NCBI GenBank assembly: GCA_017429695.1 | Contig: JAFROK010000034.1 | Coordinates: forward strand, 1-64,000 | DNA: 64,000 nucleotides | Source: Clostridia bacterium | GTDB lineage: Bacteria; Bacillota; Clostridia; Christensenellales; Aristaeellaceae | Reading direction: 5' to 3' | Shown: positions 32,750 through 44,600 of the stretch, one piece after another | Layout of the letters: every line of letters begins with the position of its first letter | Numbering within the stretch: position 1 is the first letter of the stretch | Made by a program: the position numbers and the translations under genes | The notes under the pieces: generated by a model | What the model saw: only the letters and a program-made list of their open reading frames with translations | Told to the model about the DNA's origin: nothing | Database searches by the model: none

Positions 32750-34825
32750 TTATCTTTCCCACTTCGGTTCCACAGAGCCTTCCCAGGTAAACCCTTCCGG
32801 GAAAGTCATCGTCTCCCCGTCCCAGTGGATTTCAATCATTCCCAGCCGCATGGTCCGCATGAACATATCCCGCAGCTCATACTGGATATAATATATTCCC
32901 GCGGGCAGCGTAACCTCCGTCATTTCCAGCTGGCGGTACATCGTCAGCTCCGGGCCGCTGGCATACGATGTCAGGTCATCTTTCTCCTTTCCTTCCACCG
33001 GATACAGCAGCCGGTATTTCCGGCCCGCCACCATCGCCAGTTCCTCAACGCTTCGGCTCATCAGCGTGCTGTTATCGTCATATCCGTTCCAGATGCCGTA
33101 TACTTCATATTCGCTCGTTTCCCGGTCAATCTTCCGCCCGCAGCGCAGGATCGCGTTTTCCGAATTGATCTGGATCGGAATATTGTACAGCCGGAACTTG
33201 TCATCGCTCTGCACCAGGTCAATGCAGCAGATTTCCCCGTCAATGGCCGGCCAGTGCATCGGGTCGCTCGGCCGCAGCAACATTTCAAAATCTTCCGAAA
33301 ACTCAATGCCACAGTCCGTAATGCCCAGCCGCTCAATCTCGCCGGTTCCCTCGTTCAGCTTATACAGGCGAAAATACAGGTCATCCAGGTTCGTATTCGT
33401 GCCCTTGAAGCACAGGGCCGGCATACCGCTGCTCGTCATCTTTTTTTCAATGACCACCCGGAACGCATCAATGTCGTCAATTTCCGGCACCCGGTTCACC
33501 TGCTCATATACCCAGTCCGGCGCGGTCCATTCCGTAATCGCGTCCAGGTAGCTCAGGTAATAGGGCTCCGGAAAGTTCCTGGCATAAATATTCAGTTCGT
33601 CTGCCGTAAAGTCTGCCGGATAACAGAAGCTCAGTCCCCGCGCCTCGCTGCGGCCGGATCCGCGTGAAATATAAACCACCGTCTCCTGCAGGGCATTCAT
33701 CACCTGATCCAGGTAGTCCGTCTGAATATAGTTGCTCAGCTGCGGAAAATAAATCAGGCTGCCGAGGTCCCTCATGTTCTGGAGGCCGCTGCCGTATTCC
33801 TCCGCTTTGTAAATATACTTGGTGCAAAGGTTGGCCAGGCCGGGGGACTGTTTCATCGCATTGCCCACCAGCCGGAACAGGTTCCCGCAGGCGCTGATCA
33901 GCCCGTCAATTTTGGAAAGGTCGATCACCGACCAGGTCATCAGGGACTTGGCCATGTTGTCCGCCTCGTTGGCATACTTGACGGCCGTCATGTCGCAGAC
34001 GCACCGTCCCAGCCATTCGCCGTCCATTGTCGGATGATGAATCAGCGCCTGGAGCCAGTCCTGGAAGGCCGTGCCTTTCCCCGGTACGGTTTCCTCCGAG
34101 GCCACCAGCCATTTCGCATTGTCCCGGAGTGCCCAGGCCGTTTCAATGTTCGCCATCAGGCAGGCGTCGATGACGATGGTCTCAAACGTCACACCACAGT
34201 CATCCAGCGCCTGGTTCAGCTCATAGATATACATCTCATCGCCGTCATATAGTTCATCGATGAACATGCCGTAAGCGCCGTCGCCATGATCCCACAGCAC
34301 CAGGCAGTACTTTTTAGCCGGTGCCGTCTCCACACCCCAGCGGATAAAGTCCGTCAGGGTTTCCGGATCCGCCATGCTCTGCCGGGGCAGGGTTTCCATC
34401 AGCTCAAATCCATGAAAGGCTTCCCCTCCCTCGTCATCGGGCCAGAAGCTCAGCTGCCAGCGCTGAATGGCATGCGTGTCCATCTTCATATTCAGGCCTT
34501 CGGTATGCCATTTCCTTGCTCCGCCGGTTTCCAGCAGGATGTTCACCCGCTCAATATCCTTCAGCATCTCCGCCGGAGGGGTGTTTTCCTTTGAAAACAG
34601 CGGCATGTAGTCATATGAATACTGAACCTCCTGGATCTCTTTCAGGTTCAGGGATGCATAGGCATATTTGGATTCCAGGTCGGATCCGCAGAAATAGAGC
34701 AGCACCGTCCATTCCGCAATGTCCTCATCCGCCGATGCCGCCGGCGCGCTCTCCGCTGCGCACGGAAAGAGCGCCATGCAGGCCAGGCCGGCCAGGATCA
34801 GCATCAGCACCAGCATCTTTCTCAT
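32750..34825 (-). CDS. Exported clostripain-family (C11) cysteine protease
   Basis: A 691-residue protein with a signal peptide (residues 1-24, cut near AAES). The peptidase C11 core has YFCGSDLES near residue 44, the catalytic His in LVLWDHGDGAYG near residue 178 and the catalytic Cys in IDACLMAN near residue 220; ASEETVPGKG follows. C11 enzymes cut after Arg or Lys and often self-activate. The C-terminal 250 residues are beta-rich and unassigned. The ATG overlaps the stop of the giant protein gene by four bases (ATGA), which indicates translational coupling. The protease may process the giant protein; this is inference from position. Confidence 0.85.
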   Translation of the reverse strand: MRKMLVLMLILAGLACMALFPCAAESAPAASADEDIAEWTVLLYFCGSDLESKYAYASLNLKEIQEVQYSYDYMPLFSKENTPPAEMLKDIERVNILLETGGARKWHTEGLNMKMDTHAIQRWQLSFWPDDEGGEAFHGFELMETLPRQSMADPETLTDFIRWGVETAPAKKYCLVLWDHGDGAYGMFIDELYDGDEMYIYELNQALDDCGVTFETIVIDACLMANIETAWALRDNAKWLVASEETVPGKGTAFQDWLQALIHHPTMDGEWLGRCVCDMTAVKYANEADNMAKSLMTWSVIDLSKIDGLISACGNLFRLVGNAMKQSPGLANLCTKYIYKAEEYGSGLQNMRDLGSLIYFPQLSNYIQTDYLDQVMNALQETVVYISRGSGRSEARGLSFCYPADFTADELNIYARNFPEPYYLSYLDAITEWTAPDWVYEQVNRVPEIDDIDAFRVVIEKKMTSSGMPALCFKGTNTNLDDLYFRLYKLNEGTGEIERLGITDCGIEFSEDFEMLLRPSDPMHWPAIDGEICCIDLVQSDDKFRLYNIPIQINSENAILRCGRKIDRETSEYEVYGIWNGYDDNSTLMSRSVEELAMVAGRKYRLLYPVEGKEKDDLTSYASGPELTMYRQLEMTEVTLPAGIYYIQYELRDMFMRTMRLGMIEIHWDGETMTFPEGFTWEGSVEPKWER

Positions 34826-35660
34826 TTGGTGTTCCCTTCTGCAATCGTATAAATCAGCTTTCCGTTTTCATCCTCAGAGAAGGTGCACACCCGGTCGGTC
34901 ACTTCTTCGCCTTCGCGCAGCACATGTACCTCCCGGCCCTTCCGGTCGGTCATCTTCTCTTCGGTTTCCGCTTCTTCTGCCGTTTCCTTTGCCGCGGGCA
35001 GGATCAGCAGGTCAATGTCGTTGTTGGCCCGCACCAGGATCTCCGCCGGGCTCATCGATTGTTTCTTTCCGTCTTTCGCCTCTTCGTTTATGTCCGTTTC
35101 TCCTGTGCACAGGACTATAATGAACTCACAGTCTTCCTTCTTCATATCATCCAGGTACCGTGCCGCCTCAATGGCCGGTGATCCGCTCCTGTTGTCCGGA
35201 TGTGCAAACAGGAAGCCTTCCGTTTCCGGCGCGTCGCTTCCGCGGAACACCAGTCCCAGAATACCGATTTTGTGCTCGTTTCCGTTTACGCTGATCGTCC
35301 GGATCACATAGGGCATAAATACGTTCTCGCCTGCCTCATGGATTCCGTCCGTTCCGTCGTAGTATACGTTGGCGGCTGTCACCGGCGCTTCCATTTCGGT
35401 CAGTGCGATGCCGAGCGCAGTCTCGTCTCCGCTGTATGCGGTGAATACCGGCGCCACAGCGTCATGTTCAGTATCCAGGATCAGCGCAGCCAGCGCTTCC
35501 GCCGGGTTGTCATTTTCCAGAATCTGTGCCGCGTCTCCGGCCTGTTTCAGGTCAAAGGTACCAGTCAGTACCACATAATCCTTGCCGTACTGCTTGCGCA
35601 GCGCCTGGATCTTTTCGCTGTTGGCCTTCAGCATGTCCTTCAGGCTGATTTCTTCGTCCG
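34822..35660 (-). other. Pseudo-metallophosphatase domain of the giant protein
   Basis: This C-terminal domain lines up with the N-terminal domain of the adjacent nucleotidase by order and spacing. LKQAGDAAQILENDNPAEAL takes the place of DDGDAVQGEAIGVM, and HDAVAPVFTAYSGDETAL takes the place of YDAAVPGNHEFDYGMDRF. Then IGILGL lies where the nucleotidase has IAFVGA, and EFIIVLCTGE where it has QYVFLIAHLG. Every metal ligand seen in the nucleotidase (D, N, H) is lost. Confidence 0.6.
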
Positions 35661-38600
35661 CCTGTGCCGCCGGCACAACCGCTCCCGCAGCCACAGCCAC
35701 CGGCACGGAAGCCCCGCCGCCTTCGTATGTGCGGACATACAGGATCTCGGAAGGTTTGCCGGCCAGCGTGGTGTCGGTTTCCTTCATCCGCGCAATAATC
35801 CGGTAAGTCGTGCCTTCCTTCAGTCCCGTGAAGTGGCCCGAATCCTGCCATGTCTTTCCGCCGTCAATGCTGTATTCCTCGCCCGGCCGTGTATAGATGT
35901 CAATGGTCTTCGTGCCCCTGCGCCGCAGCACCGGCTTCTCCGCCTGGGCGCCTTCCTTTTTCTCCGGTTCGGGCGTGGGTTCAGGTTCGGGTTCAGGAGT
36001 CGGTTCCGGTTCGGGTTCGGGCGTGGGTTCAGGTTCAGGAGTGGGTTCAGGTGCCGGCGCGGGCTTGATCGCGGCCCACAGGGCACGGATCCACAATCCG
36101 GTCGCCGGTGTCACCGGCATGAATTCCGGTATCTTCTGGTCCCATCCTTCAAAGATGTATCCCGTGCGGGTCGGATCGTCCGGCGCGGTAATCTCGCTGC
36201 CGTAATCCTGCGTAATATCCGGAATCTCGTTTCCGCCGTCCGTGTTGAAGTGAATCGTATACTGATTGATAATCCACTGGGCAATGGACGTACCGTCCAT
36301 TCCCGGCATCCGGGTCGGAATCGGCGGCGTCCAGCCATTAAATGTATGGCCTTCCTTCGTCGGATCCTCCGGCGGGGTGATTTCGGTGTCGTAGTCCTGG
36401 GTAATGGGATCCACCGGCGTACCGCCGTCCGTGTCAAAGCTGATCGTATACTGGTTGATCTTCCACTGCGCCTTGACCGTCATGTCTTCCGCCGGCATCT
36501 TTTCAGGAATCTCCGGCACCCATCCGGTAAAGGTATATCCGGTCTTTACCGGATCCTCCGGCTTTGTGATTTCGGTGTCATATTTCTGGGTAATCGGCTC
36601 AATTTCGTTTCCGCCGTCCGTGTCGAAGGTAATCGTGAATTCGTCCGGCTCCCACAGGGCATACAGCGTCACTTCATCAAAGTCGATATCGCTCAGGTTC
36701 TTCACTGTATCGCCATCGCTGAAGGGCAGGCCGGTGCCATCCGCCGCCAGGTTCCACCGCAGGAACCGGTAGCCCTTCCGGGTAAACGTATTCGCCGGCA
36801 GGGTCTCCTCGACGCTGTAATACGTCTCCACGGGTTCCATTTCCCCAGTTCCACCGTTCGGGTCAAAAATGATATCGTATGTGTATCTCAGGAAAGTCAC
36901 GCCGATCGTAATTTCACCTGCAGGCATCGTAAAGCGGTAGATTCCGTCTGCGTCCGGACGCATATAAGGTGATTCCGTTGAATTTACATTAATCACCCAG
37001 CCGGTCCTGTACCCCTTGTCCGGCGCAATGATCATCTGAACGGTGTCGCCCACGCTGGCTGTAGCGGGATAAGCCCACGCGCTGCCGCGAACCTCACCCT
37101 TGTCGCTCGTGGCGGCAATCACCTTAATTTCATAGCGGATCGGTGTCCACTGGGCATACAGCGTCACCGTGCCGCTCTCCGCCAGGTTCTTCACCACCGC
37201 GCCGTCACTGAAGTTATCTCCGGTTCCCTTCTCATTGGTGCTCCAGCCTTCAAAGGTATACCCTGGCCGTGTAAACGTATTGGGATTCAGCGCTTCCTCC
37301 GCGTCGTACACGAAGGCCTGGTCTTCCATTGTGCCTTCCGCGTCCTTCGCGTTGGGATCAAACTTCACCGTATAGTCGTTGGCTGTAAACAGCGCGCTGA
37401 TCGTGACGCCGCTGGCCGGCATGGTAAAGATGTAGTTGCCGTCCGCGTCCTTATCTTTAATTGGTTCGCCCAGGATCGCAGCCAGCAGCCCGCGCCGTCC
37501 GCTCTTCGTCCAGTTCAGCAGGTTCAGCGAATATCCCGTATCCGGTGTAATATGCAGCGTAATGGTATCCTCATAGGTACCGTACGCGTTCGGATCGGTG
37601 GTTACGCTGCCATGGGTGCTGATGATATTGATCGGATAGCTGCTCTTCTCCCAGATGGCTTTCAGCGTCAGGGTGACGTTGTCTTCCTCTGTCAGGTTCG
37701 TCACGCGTTGATAATCCAGCAGCGTTTTTTCGCCGAACTGCCATCCCTTGAAGTCGTATCCCTCAACGGTGTAGCCATTCGGCTGCAGCCGTTTCGTTTC
37801 GCCATACTGGAACGTCTGGTCCTCCATTGTTCCTTCCGCCGTCCTGCCGTCCGGTACATTGGCATCGAAACTCACCGTATAAGTATACGGAATGAATTCA
37901 GACTTAACCTCCACGCCGCTGGCAGGCATCGTGAACGTATATTCATTTTGATTGGTTCCAGGTCTCGGGCTTTGTTCCGGAGTGATAACAGGTGCTTCTT
38001 TCAGCTTATGTCCCTTCTCCGGAGTAGCGATCAGGGTAATCTCCTCGCCGCTCTTCCCTGCCAGTTTGCTGGGCGTCACGGTTCCGTTCCCGGTTGTCTT
38101 AAGCACAATGGGATAGCCGAAAGTTGCAGTAATTGTCAGCGCTTCCGGAACTGAAATCATACTGCCAGGCAGTGCAAACTGAGCTTCCGTATCCGTACTG
38201 GTCTGCCACTTCCATCCGGCAAACTTCATGCCGTCAGGCACCGGGAACATATTCTCCGGCAGCGGATACTCCTTCTCTCCGGTCTGCTCCGCCTGCTCAG
38301 TATGGGCCACAACAGCCGGATCAGTATACTCAGGTATGTAGGTCACTGTCACAAGGGTGCCGCAGGGCAGCAGCATCTTCCCAGCCAGTTTCGCCGGATC
38401 AGTCGTTTCTCCATCCGGTGTTTTTGGATAAATGGTATAGGGATTCAGGCTCTTAAATTCCTTCACCAGCTTCACCGTGCCGGAATAGCTGTCCGCATAT
38501 ACGCTCATCCGGTTCTTGTTCGCCCAGTTCAACGTGATGCTGCTACCCTGGATGCCGGCGGCGTTCGTTCCGCCGTGGTAGGCGGATACATGGCCGCCAT

Positions 38601-41600
38601 TGATCGTCACGGATCCGCTGCCGCCGATGCCGGCGCCGCTGCCAATACCGCGTACAGAGATAATACCACCGTTAATCGTCAGCTCTCCGCTGTTGCTGAT
38701 GGCGGCAGCATCGTCCGATGCGTCTTCTGCCGTTGAAGCAACGGCGCTCAGCCGGCCGCTTCCGCCACTCTGGCTCCAGATCGTCAGGGCCCCATTCTCA
38801 ATTTTTAGGCCTGCCGGCAGCGTCAGGGAGGCGCCGTCCATCAGGATCAGGTTCACATGGCCGCCCTTCACCAACAGCTGTTCCGGAATGTTCACACTGC
38901 CTTCCACAGCATACCATCCGCCGCCTGTAATGTTCAGCTCCGTTGTGTTACCTGTCAGCATTTCACATGGCGCGGAGCTCCCTGTATTGCCACCTGCATC
39001 CACATACGGGATATTCCGGCGTACCTTAATCGTACAGGTGTCGGAATGTACACCGTCTGCCGACATGGCGGTAATCGTCACGTCGCCGGTAGCAAGAGCA
39101 GTTACTGTCGCATTCTTCGAATCAGCAAGATTCACATTCACTGTCGCAACAGACGTATCGCTGCTCTGCCAGGTCACATTCTGCTCCAGGGCGGCTGCCG
39201 GTGTTACCGTGGCGGTCAATCCCAGTGTGTCGCCGACTTTCAGCTGTGTTGAGTCCAGCTTTAACGTTACTTCTTCTACAGGAATCGGTGCGAACGCCGC
39301 CATCACCGTTACATCTTTAGCCGGCATACTGAAGGTATAAGGCGCCGGCATCAGGTTAATCGATTCGGATTCACCCTTCGGCAGATAAGCCAGGGTACTC
39401 AGCTGATAATGATAATCCCGTGGTGTTGCGGTCAGTGTTACTGATTCTCCATAAGGTGCCGTATTTCCCGTATTGGTAGTCACGGTTCCTTTTTCCGGTT
39501 TTGCAATTTGAATGGTGATATTGTACTCCCGGGGTTCAAATTCAGCATGAATTGTCACATTTGCCGCCGGCATCACAAAGGAATAGATATCCTCGACATC
39601 CGATTCAACCAGATTAACCTGTTTATCCACGCCATCCGCGTGATATGCATAATACAAGGTCTTCACCCGGTATCCGGTTGCCGGCTTCGGATTCACCCGG
39701 ACCGTTTCATTCGGATAGGCTTCAGGGCGGTCGGCTGTAATACTGCCGTAGGAAAGACCGCTGGCAATATTAACTTTATATGCGCCTTCCACTGCCACGA
39801 GACAGTATGCTGAAGCGCCGCCCGTTGCCTTGGCGGTAATCCGGCATATGCCTTCAGTATGGGTTGTCACCTTGCCGTTCTGGTCCACCGTGGCCACCGT
39901 CTCATCACTTGACGCCCATGTCAGGGTCTGCAGCGCTTCCCGCGGTTCCACATAGGCGAACAGCTGGAATTCACTGCCGGGCTTCGCCGTCACCGAGCCG
40001 CGGCTCATCACGACGTTTTCTCCCGGGATCGGTTCAAATGTCGCGTTCAATGTAACATTTGCTGCCGGCATCCGGAAGGTATAAACCTTCTCCGATTCTG
40101 CAGTCAGATCCGTCTGGGTGGCATACCCGGAAGCCTGATAGGTCATGGATGTTACCCGGTAACCATTCGACGGTTCCGGATATACTGTAATTGTTTCGTC
40201 ATATTGATAGGGATATTGATAAGCATAGGGTCCTCCCCGCTCAGGCAACCATGAAATATTGTTTCCGTTCGTCATGACACCTTTTTGGATACCGTAATCA
40301 TTCGCAGTCCACTGCGCAGAGAAAACCTGATCCGTTTCTTTGATCTTAAGATCATTATCCGGAATCGGATCCCATTTGCTGAACGTAAATCCGGTTTTTG
40401 TCGGATTATTTGGTTTTGTCACAGAGGTTCCGGTAATGCCGACAAATGTCCTGACCGGATCATGATAATTCGGTGTAAACGTGCCACCATTGGCATCAAA
40501 TGTAATTGTACATTGGGTGGCTTCAACCGGCCTCCACTTAGCCGTAATGGTCTTGTTCTCTGCGGGCATCGTACCCGGAATAGCCGGATTCCATCCGTCG
40601 AAAATGTTCCCATTTTTCTGGGGATTCGCCGGAGCGGTAATCTTTGTTCCGTAGTCCTGGGTAATCGGCGCGATATACGACCCACCGTCCGTGTTGAAGA
40701 TAATCGTATACTGGTTGATCTTCCACCGGGCTGTATAGGTCACATCTTTTGCAGGCATTGTCGGAAGAATCACATCATCCCAGCCAAGGAAGGTATACCC
40801 TTCCCTCACCAATTCGGTTTCGGCCGGTGCTGAGATGGAAGCCCCGTAAACCTTCTGTTCGGTGATGACCTTGTAACCCAAATCGAATGTCAGCGTATAC
40901 TGGTTCTGGACGAATTCAGCACTGATTGTCACATTTGCCGCAGGCATTGTGAAGGAATAATCATCCGACGGATTGGCCATCAGGTCCGTTGTTGTGGCAA
41001 ACCCTTCCGCCTGGTAATACAGCTTGTCCAGATGATAATCGTGTGCTGTATCCGGAACTGCATTTACCGTAACCGTTTCCCCCGCAAGCGCTTTCCCGGC
41101 CGGGGTTGAGGTAACATCACCGAGTCCGGTCTTTTGTGTCGTCAGCGTATACGGACTGATAACCGCCACGAAACAGGTGGCATATACAGTCTCCGACACA
41201 GCTGCCTTAATGGTATACTCACCCGCCACAGCACCTGTCGCTACGTCCACAACGCCGTTCTCATTCACAGTCACTAAGTTGTCCGGCCCGCTAACTGACC
41301 ACGTCACATTCTGTGGTGCATCTTCCGGCATCACAATCGCATACAGCGTAAATGTAGTTCCACGTCCGACGGTTACCGATCCGCGATTCAACTGAATGTC
41401 CGTCGGCACTACAGCTTCAAACACAGCAGTAATCGTAACATTCGCCGCCGGCATTGTCAGGGTATACGGTTTTTCGCTGTTCAGGTCAATTTCCGTCGTC
41501 GTGGTCCCGTAAGTATAACTTAGGCCTGTCAGTTTATTGTGTGCATTCGGCGTTGCGTAGATCGTGACGATATCGCCGTAATGGTACTGTGCTGCACCTG

Positions 41601-44600
41601 TGTTCGCAGGCACCAAGGTCAGGCTGCCGTTTCCAGTCGTATCGCAGGTGATGGTATAGCCTACCGGCGTCCACTTGGCGTAAACCGTTGTATCCGCTGT
41701 CGGCATGGTTTCCGGTACATCCTGCCATCCGTCAAATGTATATCCCGTTCTGCTCGGTGACCACTCTGTCGGTACCGTCACGGTTGTTCCGGCTTCCTGG
41801 GTAATCCGTTTGTAACCCGTAGCGTCTGCAAATGTACCGCCATTGGCATTGAAAGTAATGGAGTACTGCGTGGGCGTTGCTTTTTCCGTCCACTGAGCAG
41901 TAATCGTCTGGTTTGCTGCCGGCATAACCGGCGGAATATCTTTATCCCATCCGGTAAAGGTATAGCCTTCCTTGGTAGGTTGATCCGGAGCATTCACCGG
42001 CGTTGCATAATCCTGGGTAATCGGCGCAATATATGATCCGCCCTTCGTATCAAAGGTAATCGTATACCGGTTAATCTCCCACCGGGCCGCAAACGACAAG
42101 TCCTTCGCTGGCATCGTAGCGGGAACGATATCGCTCCATCCGAGGAAAGTGTAGCCGGTCCTGTCGTCTGTCTGCGGCGGAGTAATGGGGTCCCCGAAGG
42201 CCTTCTGCTCAGTCACCACTTGGCCGCCATACCCCAGGTCAAAGGTAAGCGTATACAGGTTCTGCGTAAATTCCGCATCCACTGTTACGTCTGCGTTCGG
42301 CATTAGGAAGGAATACGGCTCCTCGCTTTCCGCCAGCAGGTCCGTCGGTGTTGTCGCGCCTTCCGGTTTGTAGGTCAGCCGTGTCAGCCGGTATTCAGTT
42401 GTATCCGGTGTCGGGGTTACCTGAATCGTTTTGCCTCTCAACGCTGAGGTTGGGTTAACCGTCACGGTGCCGCCGGTAATGCCGGATGCAACCGACACAT
42501 TGTGTTCTCCTTCAACAACAACCGTGCAGGTGGCTGTCAGTTCCGCGCTGTTCGCATTCTTGGCTACTGTTGTCGCGGTAATTACACATTCGCCTGTGGC
42601 AACTGCCGTTACTTTGCCGGTATTCAAATCTACCGTCGCCACGTTGGCATCGCTGCTTGTCCAGGTCACAGTCTGCAGCGCGCCTTCCGGTGCTACAACC
42701 GCCTGCAGCATCAATTCCTCGCCAGGCAGCATACTCACTGTGTCCGGTATAACCATAATTCCAGTCACCGGGATCGCAGTAAATACCACGCTGATCAAAA
42801 TTTCATGCAGATTCGCTGCAGGAATCGTAAATGAATACGGCTTTTCATCCTGACTGATATCGCTGGTTATTCCATTTGCGGTATAGGTCATAGCAGAAAT
42901 CTCATATCCTGTATCCGGCGTAGCATAGATTGTTATCGTATCACCATAATAGTAAATTTCTCCATCTGTATTTTCCGGGTATAGTGAAACAGTACCGTTT
43001 CCGCTCGTTTGCAGACTAATCGTGTGCTCTTCCGGTCTCCACTTAGCGAATGTGAATACATCGTGTGCCGGCATTTTCCCTGAGAATTCAGGATCCCATC
43101 CAGCCCAGTTATAGCCGGGTTTTAACGGCTGAGGAACTTCAAAAGATTCTCCAGCAATCTTTGTATAAGACAGGGTCTCCTTCCCACCTTCAAATTTACC
43201 GCCATTTGCATTGAATACAACTGTATATGTTTGTTCAGTCTCTCCATCATCTTCCCACTGTGCCTTGAGATCAATATCATGATTTGGCATGGTAGTCGGC
43301 AGATTATCCAGGCTTTCACCAATTACCAACTTCCATCCCTTAAAAACAAACCCGCTCTTGATCGTAACTTGATCCTTAACTGCGTCCTTAACACTGTTGC
43401 CAAAATCCACCTGAATCGGCGCAACATAGCTGCCACCATCGGTAATGAAGGTGATCGTATACTGTTCCGCCTTCCACAAGGCTGTGATTGCTAAATCTTT
43501 TGCAGGCATTCTTGTCGGAATTGCCTGATTCCAAGCGATAAAGTCATAGCCTTCTTTTGTCGGATCTGCCGGTTTTTCAGTAGCTACGATTGTTTCATTA
43601 TAATTCTTCGTAATGGCAGCATACGGCGTGTTGTCATCTTTGAAGAACCGGATCGTATACTGCTTCGGTGTAAACGTTGCGTTCACAACCACGTTCGCCT
43701 TGGGCATATGGAACACACAGGTGCCGCCTTCTTCACCCAGGCTGTCGATAACTACTATCACCTGCTGTGTTTCGCCTTCGGGCGTATAAGTCAGGCTTAC
43801 TTCTTCCAGGGAATATCCCTCGTCCGGGAACGCAGTCAGCATGACTTCACTATCCGCTTTTGCTTCTGTATGGTCCACAAGTGCCCGGCCGCCGGTTCCC
43901 GCTATAACGGTGATATTGTATTCCGGCTGCGTAACCTCGCCGAAAATCGCGTAAACCGTTACCGGCGCCGCAGGCATAACAAATGTATATTCTCCGTCTT
44001 CCCCGGTCACTTTGTTCCAGGTCAGTGTTTCATTTTCTGTATAGATGCGCAGTTCATTCATCACATATCCGCCGTACGGCAATGCGGTTACGGTAACCGT
44101 TTCGCCATAGTGTGCTTCCTGGACAGAGGTACCGACAGTACCCTGCGTCATGTCACAGAAGGATGTAATCGGGTATTCCAACGCAGTCCACATGGCCCGG
44201 ATCGTCATGTTGTAGTCAGGCATGGTGGCCGGAATGGACGGAACCCATCCGGCAAACACATAACCGGTTTTTTCCGGATCCAGGGGACGTTCAATCTTCT
44301 TTCCGTAATCCAGTTCAACTGCCGGTATCAAGGTGCCGCCGTCCGTATCAAAGGTTATCGTATACCGGTTGATCCGCCAAATGGCTTTAACCGTCATGTC
44401 GTCCGCCGGCATGGTAGCCGGAATTGCCGGTTCCCATCCGAGGAAGGTATACCCGGTCCGTATCGGATCTTGCGGCGGATTGATCTTTGTGCCGTAATCC
44501 TGGGTAATCGCCGGTACTGCACTTCCGCCGTTGGCATTGAATGTGATCGTATAGCGGTTAATCTTCCACCGGGCGGTGAATAAGATGTCTTCCGCCGGCA

